Positions 52,860 through 61,477 of a stretch of DNA of 64,000 nucleotides are shown here, piece by piece. The position numbers and the translations under genes are program-made. Below the pieces are notes generated by a model. It had not been told where the DNA came from and ran no database searches. It was given only the letters and a program-made list of their open reading frames with translations. Numbering within the stretch: the first letter of the stretch is position 1; each line of letters starts with the position of its first letter. The DNA comes from Flavobacterium dankookense (GTDB lineage Bacteria; Bacteroidota; Bacteroidia; Flavobacteriales; Flavobacteriaceae), in contig NZ_SNXR01000014.1 in NCBI RefSeq assembly GCF_004362665.1, forward strand, positions 186,001 through 250,000. The letters run 5' to 3'.

Positions 52860-54566
52860 ATGAAAAAAATTTACTCTTTATTATTTTTGGTAATGACATC
52901 TGTGACTTTTGCACAGACATTCTATTCTGAAAACATGGGAACTGCAACAGGAACCTTATCCATTGCAACTAATGTTTTCCAAAACTCGACACCAATTGTT
53001 TATTCTGGTGATGCTGATACAAGATCATCTGGAGCATCAACTACATACAATGGAGCAAGTGGAGGAAGAAATGTGTTTTTTGCAGCAGTTGGAGGTAGAT
53101 TTTTCCAAATTGACGGTTTAGACTCTTCTGCCTATTCTTCTGCAGATTTACAATTATCATTTGGATACACTACTACCACTGTAGCTGCTCAAATGGTAGT
53201 AGAATATTCAACAGATGGTACAACATGGAATCCACTAACATTCACAAATAACACAACAACTGCTTGGAATTTAGTAACTATAAGTGGCGGTGTTATCCCA
53301 TCTTCTGCAACACTTTCTTTCAAATTCACAGCTCCAGCAACAGGAAGTGGAATGAGAATAGATGATATTAAATTAAGCAGTGTTTCTGCTTCTTGTACAC
53401 TTGCTCTTGGAACACCAACAACAGCTTGCAATGCATCAACTCTAGGAACTGACACATACGATATAACAATTCCATATACTGGTGGTGGAAACGCAACGTA
53501 TGTTATTACTCCAAATTCTGGAACTGTTGGTGGAGACAATCCTTCAACTGTTGCAGCTGGAAATATAGTAATTAGTGGAGTAGCAGAAGGAACAAATTTT
53601 TCAGCAACTATTATTGGTGGAACATGTAATCTAAGTACTAATGCAAATTCCCCAGAATGTAAACCAGTAAATACTTTACCATATAGCGAACCATTCCCAT
53701 ATACAGTTGGAGGCTCATTAAATGCTGAGCAAAAATGGACAGCAGTAAATTCTGGTGATAATATTACTATCAATTCAGGAAGCTTAAGTTATACTGGAAT
53801 TACTTCTACTGGAAATTCAATCACTTTTGGAGGTTCAGGAGCAGAATCAAGAACTCCATTTACAAACACTACAACAGGTACAGTTTATGCTTCTTTTATA
53901 GCTACTGTTACAGACTTATCAAATATTACATCTACTGACTTAACTGTTAATACTTATTTTGCTGTTTTTACTGATAATTCTGGAGCTACAACAAATGGTA
54001 GAGTTTGGATAAGAAAAAATGGTACTCAATATCAATATGGTTTAGGTACAACTTCAGCACCATCAGATTGGGATACTACATTATATAATGTAAACGATAT
54101 TCAGTATGTAGTTTTAGGATATGATTTTACAAACAATATTTTAACGTTAACTATCAACCCAACAATTGGCGGAACTTCTTCTCCAACATTGGCTGTTGTT
54201 CCTGCTGCTGCATATAGTAGCATTGCTGGTTTAATCTTCAGACAAGATGAAGGAAACAGAACTCCAACAATGATCATTGACGAACTAAGAGTAGATGTAA
54301 CCCCTAACTTTACTTTAGGAACTTCTCAAAATGAAATCACTGGATTAAAATTATATCCAAACCCAGTTGCTAACGGTAAATTATTCATCGAAACTGCTGC
54401 TAATGCAGAAAGAACAGTTACTGTTTTTGATGTGTTAGGAAAACAAGTTTTAAATACTATTTCTTCTGAAAATGAAATCAATGTTAGCGAATTAAACGCT
54501 GGTGTTTATGTAGTTAAAATTTCTGAAGAAGGAAAAACGGCTACTAGAAAATTAGTGGTTAGATAA
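52860..54566 (+). CDS. Secreted T9SS protein with repeated beta domains
   Basis: A 568-residue secreted protein. A signal peptide (about residues 1-18) is followed by a beta-jelly-roll-like region (about 20-180), an Ig-like part with a conserved Cys pair (about 180-270), a second beta-rich region that could be a LamG/MAM-type sandwich (about 275-480), and the T9SS type A sorting domain (LKLYPNPVANGKLFIE, VFDVLGKQVLN, TRKLVVR). No catalytic motif is visible; adhesion or matrix roles are possible. Its sorting domain is nearly that of the preceding small protein. Confidence 0.85.
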   Translation: MKKIYSLLFLVMTSVTFAQTFYSENMGTATGTLSIATNVFQNSTPIVYSGDADTRSSGASTTYNGASGGRNVFFAAVGGRFFQIDGLDSSAYSSADLQLSFGYTTTTVAAQMVVEYSTDGTTWNPLTFTNNTTTAWNLVTISGGVIPSSATLSFKFTAPATGSGMRIDDIKLSSVSASCTLALGTPTTACNASTLGTDTYDITIPYTGGGNATYVITPNSGTVGGDNPSTVAAGNIVISGVAEGTNFSATIIGGTCNLSTNANSPECKPVNTLPYSEPFPYTVGGSLNAEQKWTAVNSGDNITINSGSLSYTGITSTGNSITFGGSGAESRTPFTNTTTGTVYASFIATVTDLSNITSTDLTVNTYFAVFTDNSGATTNGRVWIRKNGTQYQYGLGTTSAPSDWDTTLYNVNDIQYVVLGYDFTNNILTLTINPTIGGTSSPTLAVVPAAAYSSIAGLIFRQDEGNRTPTMIIDELRVDVTPNFTLGTSQNEITGLKLYPNPVANGKLFIETAANAERTVTVFDVLGKQVLNTISSENEINVSELNAGVYVVKISEEGKTATRKLVVR

Positions 54567-54585
54567 TCCCATTTTTGATAACATT

Positions 54586-54615
54586 AAAAGCTCTAACGAA
54601 AGTTAGGGCTTTTTT
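54586..54615 (+). terminator. Terminator of the T9SS protein
   Basis: AAAAGCTCTAAC (54586-54597) pairs with GTTAGGGCTTTT (54602-54613), followed by a T run. Confidence 0.85.
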
Positions 54616-54623
54616 ATTTTCAT

Positions 54624-54631
54624 TACTTTTG
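54624..54631 (+). promoter_or_regulatory. -7 element TACTTTTG of the LuxE-like gene
   Basis: TACTTTTG ends 10 nt before the TTG start at 54642, so the mRNA leader would be only about 5 nt. Confidence 0.5.
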
Positions 54632-54641
54632 CAAAAAAAAA

Positions 54642-55622
54642 TTGATTTCAAGTCAAGACATATTCACGATTTCAAGTCAAAAGCAATTTGAAAAAATAGC
54701 TTTAAAGGTTTTTCGTCACCAACACGAAAACAACAAAGTCTATCGTGAGTTTTGTGATTTTCTAAATACCGATGTTCAAAAAGTAAAATCAATAGAGAAA
54801 ATTCCGTTTTTGCCCATACAGTTTTTTAAAAGTCATGATGTAATTTCTGCAACTGAAGCTATCCAAGAAACTTTCACTAGCAGCGGAACAACCGGAATGA
54901 TTACTAGCAAACATCTCGTTACTGATGTTTCGCTTTACGAACAAAGCTATCGATTGGCTTTCTCAGAATTCTATGGAAACATTGAAGATTATACCGTTTT
55001 GGCTTTGCTTCCATCCTATTTGGAACGCAGCGGTTCGTCCTTGATTTATATGGTTAAAGATTTAATCGAATTGTCCAACAACGAACACAGCGGTTTCTAT
55101 CTTCACAATTATGATGAATTAATTACCAAACTAATTGAACTCGATTCATCAGGTCAAAACGTAATTTTAATTGGTGTAACCTATGCTTTATTAGATTTAA
55201 TAGAAAAGCAAAACTTTCAGTTAAAAAACACCATTATCATGGAAACTGGAGGAATGAAAGGCAAACGCAAAGAAATCATCCGAGAAGAATTGCATTCCAT
55301 TTTAAGTAAAGGTTTTGGCGTTTCCAACATTCATTCTGAATATGGTATGACCGAATTATTATCACAAGCGTATTCATTGGGTAACGGAATTTTTGAATGC
55401 CCATCATGGATGCAAATCCTAGTTCGCGACACAGAAGATGCATTAACTTATGTCGATTTCGGAAAAACTGGCGGTATAAACGTCATCGATTTAGCTAATA
55501 TCAATTCATGCTCGTTTATCGCTACACAAGATTTAGGCAAAAAATACAACAACAATTCCTTTGAAATTTTAGGACGTTTTGACAATTCCGATATTCGAGG
55601 TTGCAATTTGATGGTGATATAA
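54642..55622 (+). CDS. LuxE-like acyl-protein synthetase/acyl transferase, TTG start
   Basis: A 326-residue protein. The only available start is TTG at 54642; no ATG precedes the conserved N-terminal region. It resembles the LuxE acyl-protein synthetase fold: KIPFLPIQFFKSHDV (about 52-67), ETFTSSGTTGMITSKH with an adenylate-type P-loop (about 75-92), and SEYGMTELLSQAYS (about 235-248). It likely activates a fatty or other acid by adenylation. No luciferase genes are nearby, so its role is different. Confidence 0.8.
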   Translation: MISSQDIFTISSQKQFEKIALKVFRHQHENNKVYREFCDFLNTDVQKVKSIEKIPFLPIQFFKSHDVISATEAIQETFTSSGTTGMITSKHLVTDVSLYEQSYRLAFSEFYGNIEDYTVLALLPSYLERSGSSLIYMVKDLIELSNNEHSGFYLHNYDELITKLIELDSSGQNVILIGVTYALLDLIEKQNFQLKNTIIMETGGMKGKRKEIIREELHSILSKGFGVSNIHSEYGMTELLSQAYSLGNGIFECPSWMQILVRDTEDALTYVDFGKTGGINVIDLANINSCSFIATQDLGKKYNNNSFEILGRFDNSDIRGCNLMVI

Positions 55623-55666
55623 TAAAATCCATATTTTTACGTTATCTTAGTATTTAATGTAAGTTT

Positions 55667-56401
55667 ATGCGAATTTCTATTTTTTTATTTCTTTGCTCTT
55701 TTTCTATTTTCGCCCAAAATCCGAAGTTGGAAGTTAAAATCAATTCTATTGCAACTTTTCCAGTTCACAACTCAGCAACGGAATACCAAATCAATTATCA
55801 AATAGAAAATAAAACCGCAAACGAACTTTTGTTTTTTCTTATTCCAAATGCATTAATTGCTAATTCGGCTAGTTCTCTAACGTTATTTCCGGTTTACAAA
55901 ATGTATCAAAACGGTGTTTTTGAAAACATGGACGGACCATTTTTTGAATATGAAACCGAAGACGATTTAGAATATTCAAAAATAGAAAACAAAGAATCTG
56001 AAGAAGCCAAAAATCTCTTGAAAAAAATCCAAATAACTCAAGGCACAATAGCAATGGATAATTATAAAAAATACAAAGAGAATGGTGGTGAAAGTAATGA
56101 TTTACAATGGATTTATTACAGACTGCGTTTGCTCAACAATATTGTTTTTTTGAAGCCAAACGAAACCAAAACATTCACTATAAAAACACTTTGGGACAAA
56201 AACCGATATATTAAAAACGATGATTTAGAGTTTTATCTCGACCAAAATAACACTATCGAAATTGAACTAATTCTCGACCTGAAAACCAATTTATTTCAAG
56301 ACCAACTCACAAAAGAAGATTTGCAAAAAATCAAAGAAAACCCAAATTTTATTAGCGGACAATTCACTTCCAACAAAATGAAAATTGAATTTAAAGATTA
56401 A
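55667..56401 (+). CDS. Exported protein of unknown function, tandem paralogue 1
   Basis: A 244-residue protein with a short signal peptide (about residues 1-16). N-terminal half is a beta-sandwich type (YQINYQIENKTANELLFFLIP). Near the C-terminus KPNETKTFTIKTLWDKNRYIKNDDLEFYL and FISGQFTSNKMKIEFKD are repeated in the next gene with clear similarity. No family is recognised. The gene ends 4 bp before its paralogue. Confidence 0.65.
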   Translation: MRISIFLFLCSFSIFAQNPKLEVKINSIATFPVHNSATEYQINYQIENKTANELLFFLIPNALIANSASSLTLFPVYKMYQNGVFENMDGPFFEYETEDDLEYSKIENKESEEAKNLLKKIQITQGTIAMDNYKKYKENGGESNDLQWIYYRLRLLNNIVFLKPNETKTFTIKTLWDKNRYIKNDDLEFYLDQNNTIEIELILDLKTNLFQDQLTKEDLQKIKENPNFISGQFTSNKMKIEFKD

Positions 56402-56405
56402 TTCC

Positions 56406-57077
56406 ATGAGGATAAAACTGTTTTTTATATTACTTTATTCCTCATTTTTATTCGGACAAAAACCTGTTGAAATAAGGATTGATAGTTTAACTTCTTATGA
56501 CGAAACTCAAGAAGAAAGAACATTTACTATAAAATATTCAATTACAAACAAAACAGACAAAACCATTAATTTTATTTTAAACCCTGAAGATTTAATACCA
56601 ATAAGTGGTGGTTCAATGCGACCAAAACCGTATTATAAAATTTATGAAAATGAAACATCAATCGATATGAACAGTCTTTTTACTAGAAGAAAAGAAACTA
56701 GAACTTTTAAAAACGAAGAAGATTTTAAAAAATACCAAGACTCTTTATCTGAAGTTGTAAAAAATAAAACTTTGGAAGAATTAGTTAAAGAAAACAAAGC
56801 CAACACTATCAAAAACATCCTAGAAATGAAACCCAACGAAACCCGAGAATATTCAACAACATTCCGTTGGGATAAAAACCGTTATTTCAAAAACGATGTT
56901 ATGGAATATTACATTGACGAAAAAGAACCACATTTTTTTGAATTGCATATCAATCTGATGAAAGAAGAATTGCTTTCAAAATTCTCTGAAAAAGAAAAAA
57001 ACGAAATCCTAAAAGACAAAAACTTTATCAAAGGTTGGTTTACTTCCAATAAAGTTGAAATCAATTTTAGAGAATAA
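56406..57077 (+). CDS. Exported protein of unknown function, tandem paralogue 2
   Basis: A 223-residue protein; ATG at 56406 opens the signal peptide (MRIKLFFILLYSSFLFG), which the longer frame from 56385 would bury. KPNETREYSTTFRWDKNRYFKND and FIKGWFTSNKVEINFRE match the paralogue upstream. The middle is Lys/Glu-rich and helical. Tandem duplication followed by divergence is likely. Confidence 0.65.
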   Translation: MRIKLFFILLYSSFLFGQKPVEIRIDSLTSYDETQEERTFTIKYSITNKTDKTINFILNPEDLIPISGGSMRPKPYYKIYENETSIDMNSLFTRRKETRTFKNEEDFKKYQDSLSEVVKNKTLEELVKENKANTIKNILEMKPNETREYSTTFRWDKNRYFKNDVMEYYIDEKEPHFFELHINLMKEELLSKFSEKEKNEILKDKNFIKGWFTSNKVEINFRE

Positions 57078-57103
57078 AAAAGGAGCAAAATTTGCTCCTT
57101 TTT
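57077..57103. terminator. Bidirectional terminator between the paralogue and tyrS
   Basis: AAAAAGGAGCAAA (57077-57089) and TTTGCTCCTTTTT (57091-57103) form a perfect 13-bp arm pair; it can serve both converging genes. Confidence 0.85.
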
Positions 57104-57106
57104 GTA

Positions 57107-58399
57107 TTAAACCACTTTTATCAAGTAATAATTTTTCTTTCCTTTTTGCAACATTACAAACTGATTGTGAATTAAATCAGATGCTGTAATTTTATAATCT
57201 GCTGCTATTTTTTCTTTATTTAACGAAATTGAATTCTGTTGCAATTCACGTCTTGCGTCACTATTAGAAGCCAAGAAACCTGTTTTAGCCGAAAGCGCTG
57301 CAATCATATCCAAACCTTCGTTCAAATCATCAGTTGAAACCTCAGCTTGTGGAACACCATCAAAAACCTCTAAAAAAGTAGCAACATCCAATTTTTTTAA
57401 ATCATCCATCGTTGGACTAAAAAAAGCACTCGAAGCAAAAACTGCTTTCTCCAACTCTTCTTTTCCATGAACAAAAGTGGTGATTTCTTCCGCCAAACGC
57501 TTTTGTAAAACTCTCAAATGCGGTGCCGTTTGATGTTCAGCAACTAAACTATCAATCGTGTCTTTATCCAAAAACGTAAAAATCTTAATGTATTTCTCTG
57601 CATCAACATCAGTTGTATTCAACCAAAATTGGTAGAATTTATACACCGAAGTTTTATCCGCAGTTAACCAAACATTTCCGCCTTCGGATTTTCCAAATTT
57701 AGAACCATCCGCTTTAGTTATCAACGGACAAGTCATCGCATACGCTTTTGCTCCTTCGCCGTTCATTCTACGAACCAATTCCGTTCCAGTTGTGATATTT
57801 CCCCATTGATCGCTTCCACCCATTTGCAGCAAACAATTATGCGCTTTATACAAATGATGAAAATCATAACCTTGAATTAATTGATAGGTAAACTCCGTGA
57901 AACTCATTCCTTCGCCTTCAGCACTTAATCTTTTCTTCACAGAATCCTTTGCCATCATATAGTTTACAGTAATACGTTTTCCCACATCACGTGCAAAGTT
58001 GATAAACGAAAAATCCTTCATCCAATCATAGTTATTAACCAAAATCGGAGCATTCGCAGCCGTAGAATTAAAATCCAAAAATCGCGACAAAACCGCTTTA
58101 ATTCCAGCCACATTTTTATCCAAAGTAGCTTCATCCAGCAAATTTCTTTCATCACTTTTTCCCGATGGATCGCCAATCATTCCCGTTGCGCCACCAACCA
58201 AAGCAATAGGTTTATGCCCAAATTTCTCCAAATGAACTAAAAGAATTATCGGAACCAAACTCCCAATATGCAATGAATCGCTCGTTGGATCAAACCCAAT
58301 ATACGTCGTTGTCATTTCCTTTAAAAGTTGTTCTTCCGTTCCAGGCATGATATCATGAACCAAGCCACGCCATTGCAATTCTTCTACTAAATTCTTCAT
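57107..58399 (-). CDS. tyrS: Tyrosyl-tRNA synthetase
   Basis: A 430-residue class I synthetase; ATG at 58399 is chosen in place of an earlier in-frame start at 58435. The HIGH-like HIGS is at H44, and the KMSKS-like KFGKSEGG is near residue 220. [19 protein letters not shown] and the GGSDQWGN tyrosine-site motif are typical; the C-terminal S4-type domain ([19 protein letters not shown]) is present. It charges tRNA-Tyr. Confidence 0.96.
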   Translation of the reverse strand: MKNLVEELQWRGLVHDIMPGTEEQLLKEMTTTYIGFDPTSDSLHIGSLVPIILLVHLEKFGHKPIALVGGATGMIGDPSGKSDERNLLDEATLDKNVAGIKAVLSRFLDFNSTAANAPILVNNYDWMKDFSFINFARDVGKRITVNYMMAKDSVKKRLSAEGEGMSFTEFTYQLIQGYDFHHLYKAHNCLLQMGGSDQWGNITTGTELVRRMNGEGAKAYAMTCPLITKADGSKFGKSEGGNVWLTADKTSVYKFYQFWLNTTDVDAEKYIKIFTFLDKDTIDSLVAEHQTAPHLRVLQKRLAEEITTFVHGKEELEKAVFASSAFFSPTMDDLKKLDVATFLEVFDGVPQAEVSTDDLNEGLDMIAALSAKTGFLASNSDARRELQQNSISLNKEKIAADYKITASDLIHNQFVMLQKGKKNYYLIKVV

Positions 58400-58516
58400 T
58401 TTAAATCTATAATTTACGCAAAGATAACAATTCAAAAACCAATGACAATAGCAATTTCAATATCAAAAATTAATTATGTTGAGCGAATCGCTTGGGCATT
58501 TTCAGTTATCCATTTT

Positions 58517-58617
58517 CCTGCTTTCCGTTTCAATCTTTTTATTGTTTTGTCACATCGAGCGCAGTCGAGATGCTTGTTTTCAAAACAATAAAAAGGATTT
58601 CCACTTCAATCAGGGCT
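58517..58617 (-). repeat. Interspersed hairpin element, copy 6
   Basis: Reverse orientation: CCTGCTTTCCGTTTCAAT (58517-58534), perfect 15-nt arms 58535-58549 and 58581-58595, then GGATTTCCACTTCAATCAGG. The loop has CACATCGAGCGCAGTCGAG (58551-58569), another small repeat type. It lies between the divergent tyrS and epimerase genes. Confidence 0.88.
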
Positions 58618-58722
58618 AAATAGTATTTGTCTTACTAAGAAAACAGTATTTTTAAACCAATTCCTTTTAAACTTTTAAACTATAACCTTTTAAACTTATT
58701 TCTTAAAACTTATCTTTACAAA
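58618..58722. repeat. TTTTAAAC-type tandem repeat before the epimerase gene
   Basis: CTTTTAAACTTTTAAACTATAACC and following CTTTTAAACTT units (about 58667-58700) form a degenerate repeat near the start. TATCTTTA at 58711-58718 is one mismatch from a -7 element and ends 4 nt before the ATG. Confidence 0.5.
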
Positions 58723-59736
58723 ATGATTTTAGTCACAGGCGGAACAGGTTTAGTTGGAGCACATTTATTACTTCTTTTAGCAGAAAATGAAGAAACTATA
58801 GTTGCCATTTACAGAAATCCAAAAAAGATTGAAAAGACAAAAACTCTATTTGCTCACTATCAAAAACCAGCACTTTTTTCAAAAATCAATTGGATTGAAG
58901 CAGATATTTTAGACATTTCATCATTAGAAATTGCTTTTAAAAATATAAAATACGTCTATCATTGTGCTGCTCATATTTCGTTTAATCCAAAAGACGAAAA
59001 CCTCCTGCGAAAAGTAAATATTGAAGGAACAGCCAATATTGTAAATTTTTGTATCGATAAAAAAATCGAAAAACTTTGTCATGTCAGTTCCATTGCAGCT
59101 CTTGGCGATTTGAAAGAAACGGAAACTATTCTCACCGAAGAAATCGAATGGAATCCCGAGATAGCTCACAGCGATTATGCAATAACAAAATATGGCGCCG
59201 AAATGGAAGTTTGGCGCGGACAACAAGAAGGTTTGCAAGTAGTGATTGTCAATCCAGGAGTGATATTTGGCTCAATGCTTTGGACAGATGGCAGCGGTGC
59301 ATTTTTCACTAAAATTAAAAAAGGTTTTCCTTTCTACACAAAAGGTTCAACAGGATTTGTTGGCGTTTTTGATGTAGTAAAAGCGATGCATTTGCTTATG
59401 AATAGTGACGTTTCTGGTGAACGATTTTCATTAGTATCCGAAAACGTATCTTTTGAAGAAATCATTTTCAAAATTGCAGACAAACTAAAAGTCAAAAAAC
59501 CAACTTTTGAAGTCAAACCTTGGATGACTTCATTAGCTTGGCGATTGGATTGGTTAGTTGCTGCTGTTTTTAGAACCAAAAGAAAAATTACAAAATACAG
59601 CGCTAATTCATTACATTCAAATGAAATTATTGCTAATGAAAAAATAAAAAATCCCGAAATTTCGGGATTGAATTTTGAGTTTCAAAGTATAGATTCAGTT
59701 TTGAATGAAATTATACTTTTGAGTAAAAAAAGTTAA
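58723..59736 (+). CDS. NAD-dependent epimerase/dehydratase (extended SDR)
   Basis: A 337-residue SDR. The Rossmann glycine motif is VTGGTGLVGAHLLLLL at residues 4-19; the active-site Tyr-Lys is in SDYAITKYGAE (about residue 148-158); HVSSIAALGD holds the Ser. The substrate could be a sugar nucleotide or a small carbonyl. The gene contains a 20-bp palindrome near its 3' end (59650-59669). It overlaps the convergent DUF4296 gene stop by 4 bp. Confidence 0.85.
   Translation: MILVTGGTGLVGAHLLLLLAENEETIVAIYRNPKKIEKTKTLFAHYQKPALFSKINWIEADILDISSLEIAFKNIKYVYHCAAHISFNPKDENLLRKVNIEGTANIVNFCIDKKIEKLCHVSSIAALGDLKETETILTEEIEWNPEIAHSDYAITKYGAEMEVWRGQQEGLQVVIVNPGVIFGSMLWTDGSGAFFTKIKKGFPFYTKGSTGFVGVFDVVKAMHLLMNSDVSGERFSLVSENVSFEEIIFKIADKLKVKKPTFEVKPWMTSLAWRLDWLVAAVFRTKRKITKYSANSLHSNEIIANEKIKNPEISGLNFEFQSIDSVLNEIILLSKKS
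59650..59669. repeat. 20-bp palindrome AATCCCGAAATTTCGGGATT inside a coding region
   Basis: A perfect palindrome inside the epimerase gene. The core CCCGAAATTTCGGG also occurs at 10709-10722. Confidence 0.65.
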
Positions 59737-60116
59737 TAAACGGTTGGCGTATCAGAATTTTGAGTATCATTCCCTGTTGTCAATGGCTTTCCAGTTACTT
59801 TTTTATTTTCTTCATCTAATTTTTCTTTTATTTCTTCAAACATTTTTTTATAATCTTCTACGTCTGAAGCGTAAAATTTATTACTAGCAACAAACTGTTT
59901 TTTATTGATTTTATGCTTTTTGAAAATATATTGATTGATTTCTTCTTGTGAAATCCCTCCTTTAATATTCTGACTTTTAACCGCTTCTAACAATGTCAAA
60001 TCATATAAAATAGCTGTCATTTTATCTTTTTCAATCAAATCTGAAGGCTTTTCAATTGCAGAATCTTGACAACTAATCGTCAAGAAAACCAAACATAAAA
60101 GAACTATTTTTTTCAT
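59733..60116 (-). CDS. DUF4296 lipoprotein
   Basis: A 127-residue lipoprotein with acylated Cys in LTISC16. The mature part, PSDLIEKDKMTAILYDLTLLEAV and FVASNKFYASDVEDYKKMFEEIKEKLDE, is the DUF4296 pattern found beside dihydroorotase in Flavobacteriaceae. Its function is unknown. Confidence 0.85.
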   Translation of the reverse strand: MKKIVLLCLVFLTISCQDSAIEKPSDLIEKDKMTAILYDLTLLEAVKSQNIKGGISQEEINQYIFKKHKINKKQFVASNKFYASDVEDYKKMFEEIKEKLDEENKKVTGKPLTTGNDTQNSDTPTVY

Positions 60117-60127
60117 CGCTATTATTT

Positions 60128-61468
60128 TTATCTTTCAAAAAGCAATCGCTTTCCAACTTTTTTATCTTTTACTTTAAAATTTTGGTAAACCAATTCGCCA
60201 TTTACAAAAGTATGCGATATTCTCGACTTAAAATTATAGCCTTCAAATGGCGACCAACCACATTTTGCTAAAATATTTTCTTTCTTAACATTCCATGGCA
60301 AACCAGCATTCACAATAACTAAATCGGCATAAAATCCTTCTTTGATAAAACCTCTTTTTTCAATTTTAAAAATCTTCGCTGGATTGTGACACATTTTTTC
60401 TACGATTTTCTCGACAGAAATTTTCCCTTGGTGAAACGTTTCAAACATCGCAACTACAGCATGTTGAACCAATGGTCCGCCAGATGGAGCTTTCAAATAA
60501 CTTTGCTGTTTTTCTTCCAAAGTATGTGGCGCATGATCAGTGGCAATAACGTCAATTCTATCATCGAGCAATGCTTCCCACAAAACTTTTCGGTCATTTG
60601 CAGTTTTTACTGCAGGATTCCATTTTATAAAATTGCCTTTGGTTTTATAGTCTTCATCGGTAAACCAAAGATGATGAATACACACTTCGGCGGTAATTTG
60701 TTTTTCTTCTAATGGAATTTTATTGGTAAAAAGTTCCATTTCTTTAGCTGTAGAAAGATGAAAAACGTGCAATCTTGCTCCTGTCTTTTTTGCTAATTCA
60801 ATTGCTTTTGATGAGGAAAGATAACAAGCTTCTTCGCTTCTAATTAAATGATGTGCTGTAACGGGAATATCGTCACCAAACTCAGCTTTGTATTTTTCTA
60901 AATTATTTTTTATTGTCGTTTCATCTTCGCAGTGAACTGCAATTAGCATTTTTGTAGAGGAGAAAATTTTCTCTAAAGTTTCTTGATTATCAACCAACAT
61001 ATTTCCAGTTGACGAACCTAAAAATAATTTTATCCCAGCAACGTTTTTTGGATTAGTTTTTAAAAGTTCTTCAAGATTATCATTGGTTCCGCCCATCATA
61101 AACGAATAATTCGCATAGGAAGTTTGAGCCGCAATTTGATATTTTTCTTCTAAAAGTTCTTGTGTGACAGCATTTGGAACCGTATTTGGCTGTTCGATAA
61201 ACGAAGTTATTCCTCCAGCAACGGCAGCACGACTTTCTGTTTCGATTGTTCCTTTATGAGTTAACCCTGGTTCACGAAAATGTACTTGATCATCAATTGC
61301 ACCAGGAATTAAATAATTCCCTTCGGCATCAATAATTTTACAATTAGGCGATTTTGGACTTATACTTTCAGCAATTTCGACGATGAATTCATTTTCAATC
61401 AAAACGTCGCCTTCAAGTATTTTCCCTTCGTTTACAATTTTGGCATTTTTAATTAAAACCGTATTCAT
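60128..61468 (-). CDS. Dihydroorotase, variant metal site
   Basis: A 446-residue amidohydrolase of pyrimidine synthesis. The first metal-binding motif reads DDQVHFREPG (Q61, H63), so the usual HxH is QxH; I recall this from Bacteroidota enzymes. Later elements are normal-looking: AVHCEDE, VTAHHLIRSEE, LHVFHLSTAKE and the catalytic Asp in IATDHAPHT. It should convert carbamoyl aspartate to dihydroorotate. It is followed by the DUF4296 gene after 11 bp. Confidence 0.88.
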   Translation of the reverse strand: MNTVLIKNAKIVNEGKILEGDVLIENEFIVEIAESISPKSPNCKIIDAEGNYLIPGAIDDQVHFREPGLTHKGTIETESRAAVAGGITSFIEQPNTVPNAVTQELLEEKYQIAAQTSYANYSFMMGGTNDNLEELLKTNPKNVAGIKLFLGSSTGNMLVDNQETLEKIFSSTKMLIAVHCEDETTIKNNLEKYKAEFGDDIPVTAHHLIRSEEACYLSSSKAIELAKKTGARLHVFHLSTAKEMELFTNKIPLEEKQITAEVCIHHLWFTDEDYKTKGNFIKWNPAVKTANDRKVLWEALLDDRIDVIATDHAPHTLEEKQQSYLKAPSGGPLVQHAVVAMFETFHQGKISVEKIVEKMCHNPAKIFKIEKRGFIKEGFYADLVIVNAGLPWNVKKENILAKCGWSPFEGYNFKSRISHTFVNGELVYQNFKVKDKKVGKRLLFER

Positions 61469-61477
61469 TTTTATTTT

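Noticed and set aside
53189..53773. 194-residue minus-strand frame
   Set aside because: It is antisense to the repetitive T9SS protein; the frame is open because of the Thr/Gly-rich codons opposite.
58400..58516. T-box or other leader for tyrS
   Set aside because: No T-box sequence or specifier-like structure is seen upstream of the start; this phylum also generally lacks T-boxes.
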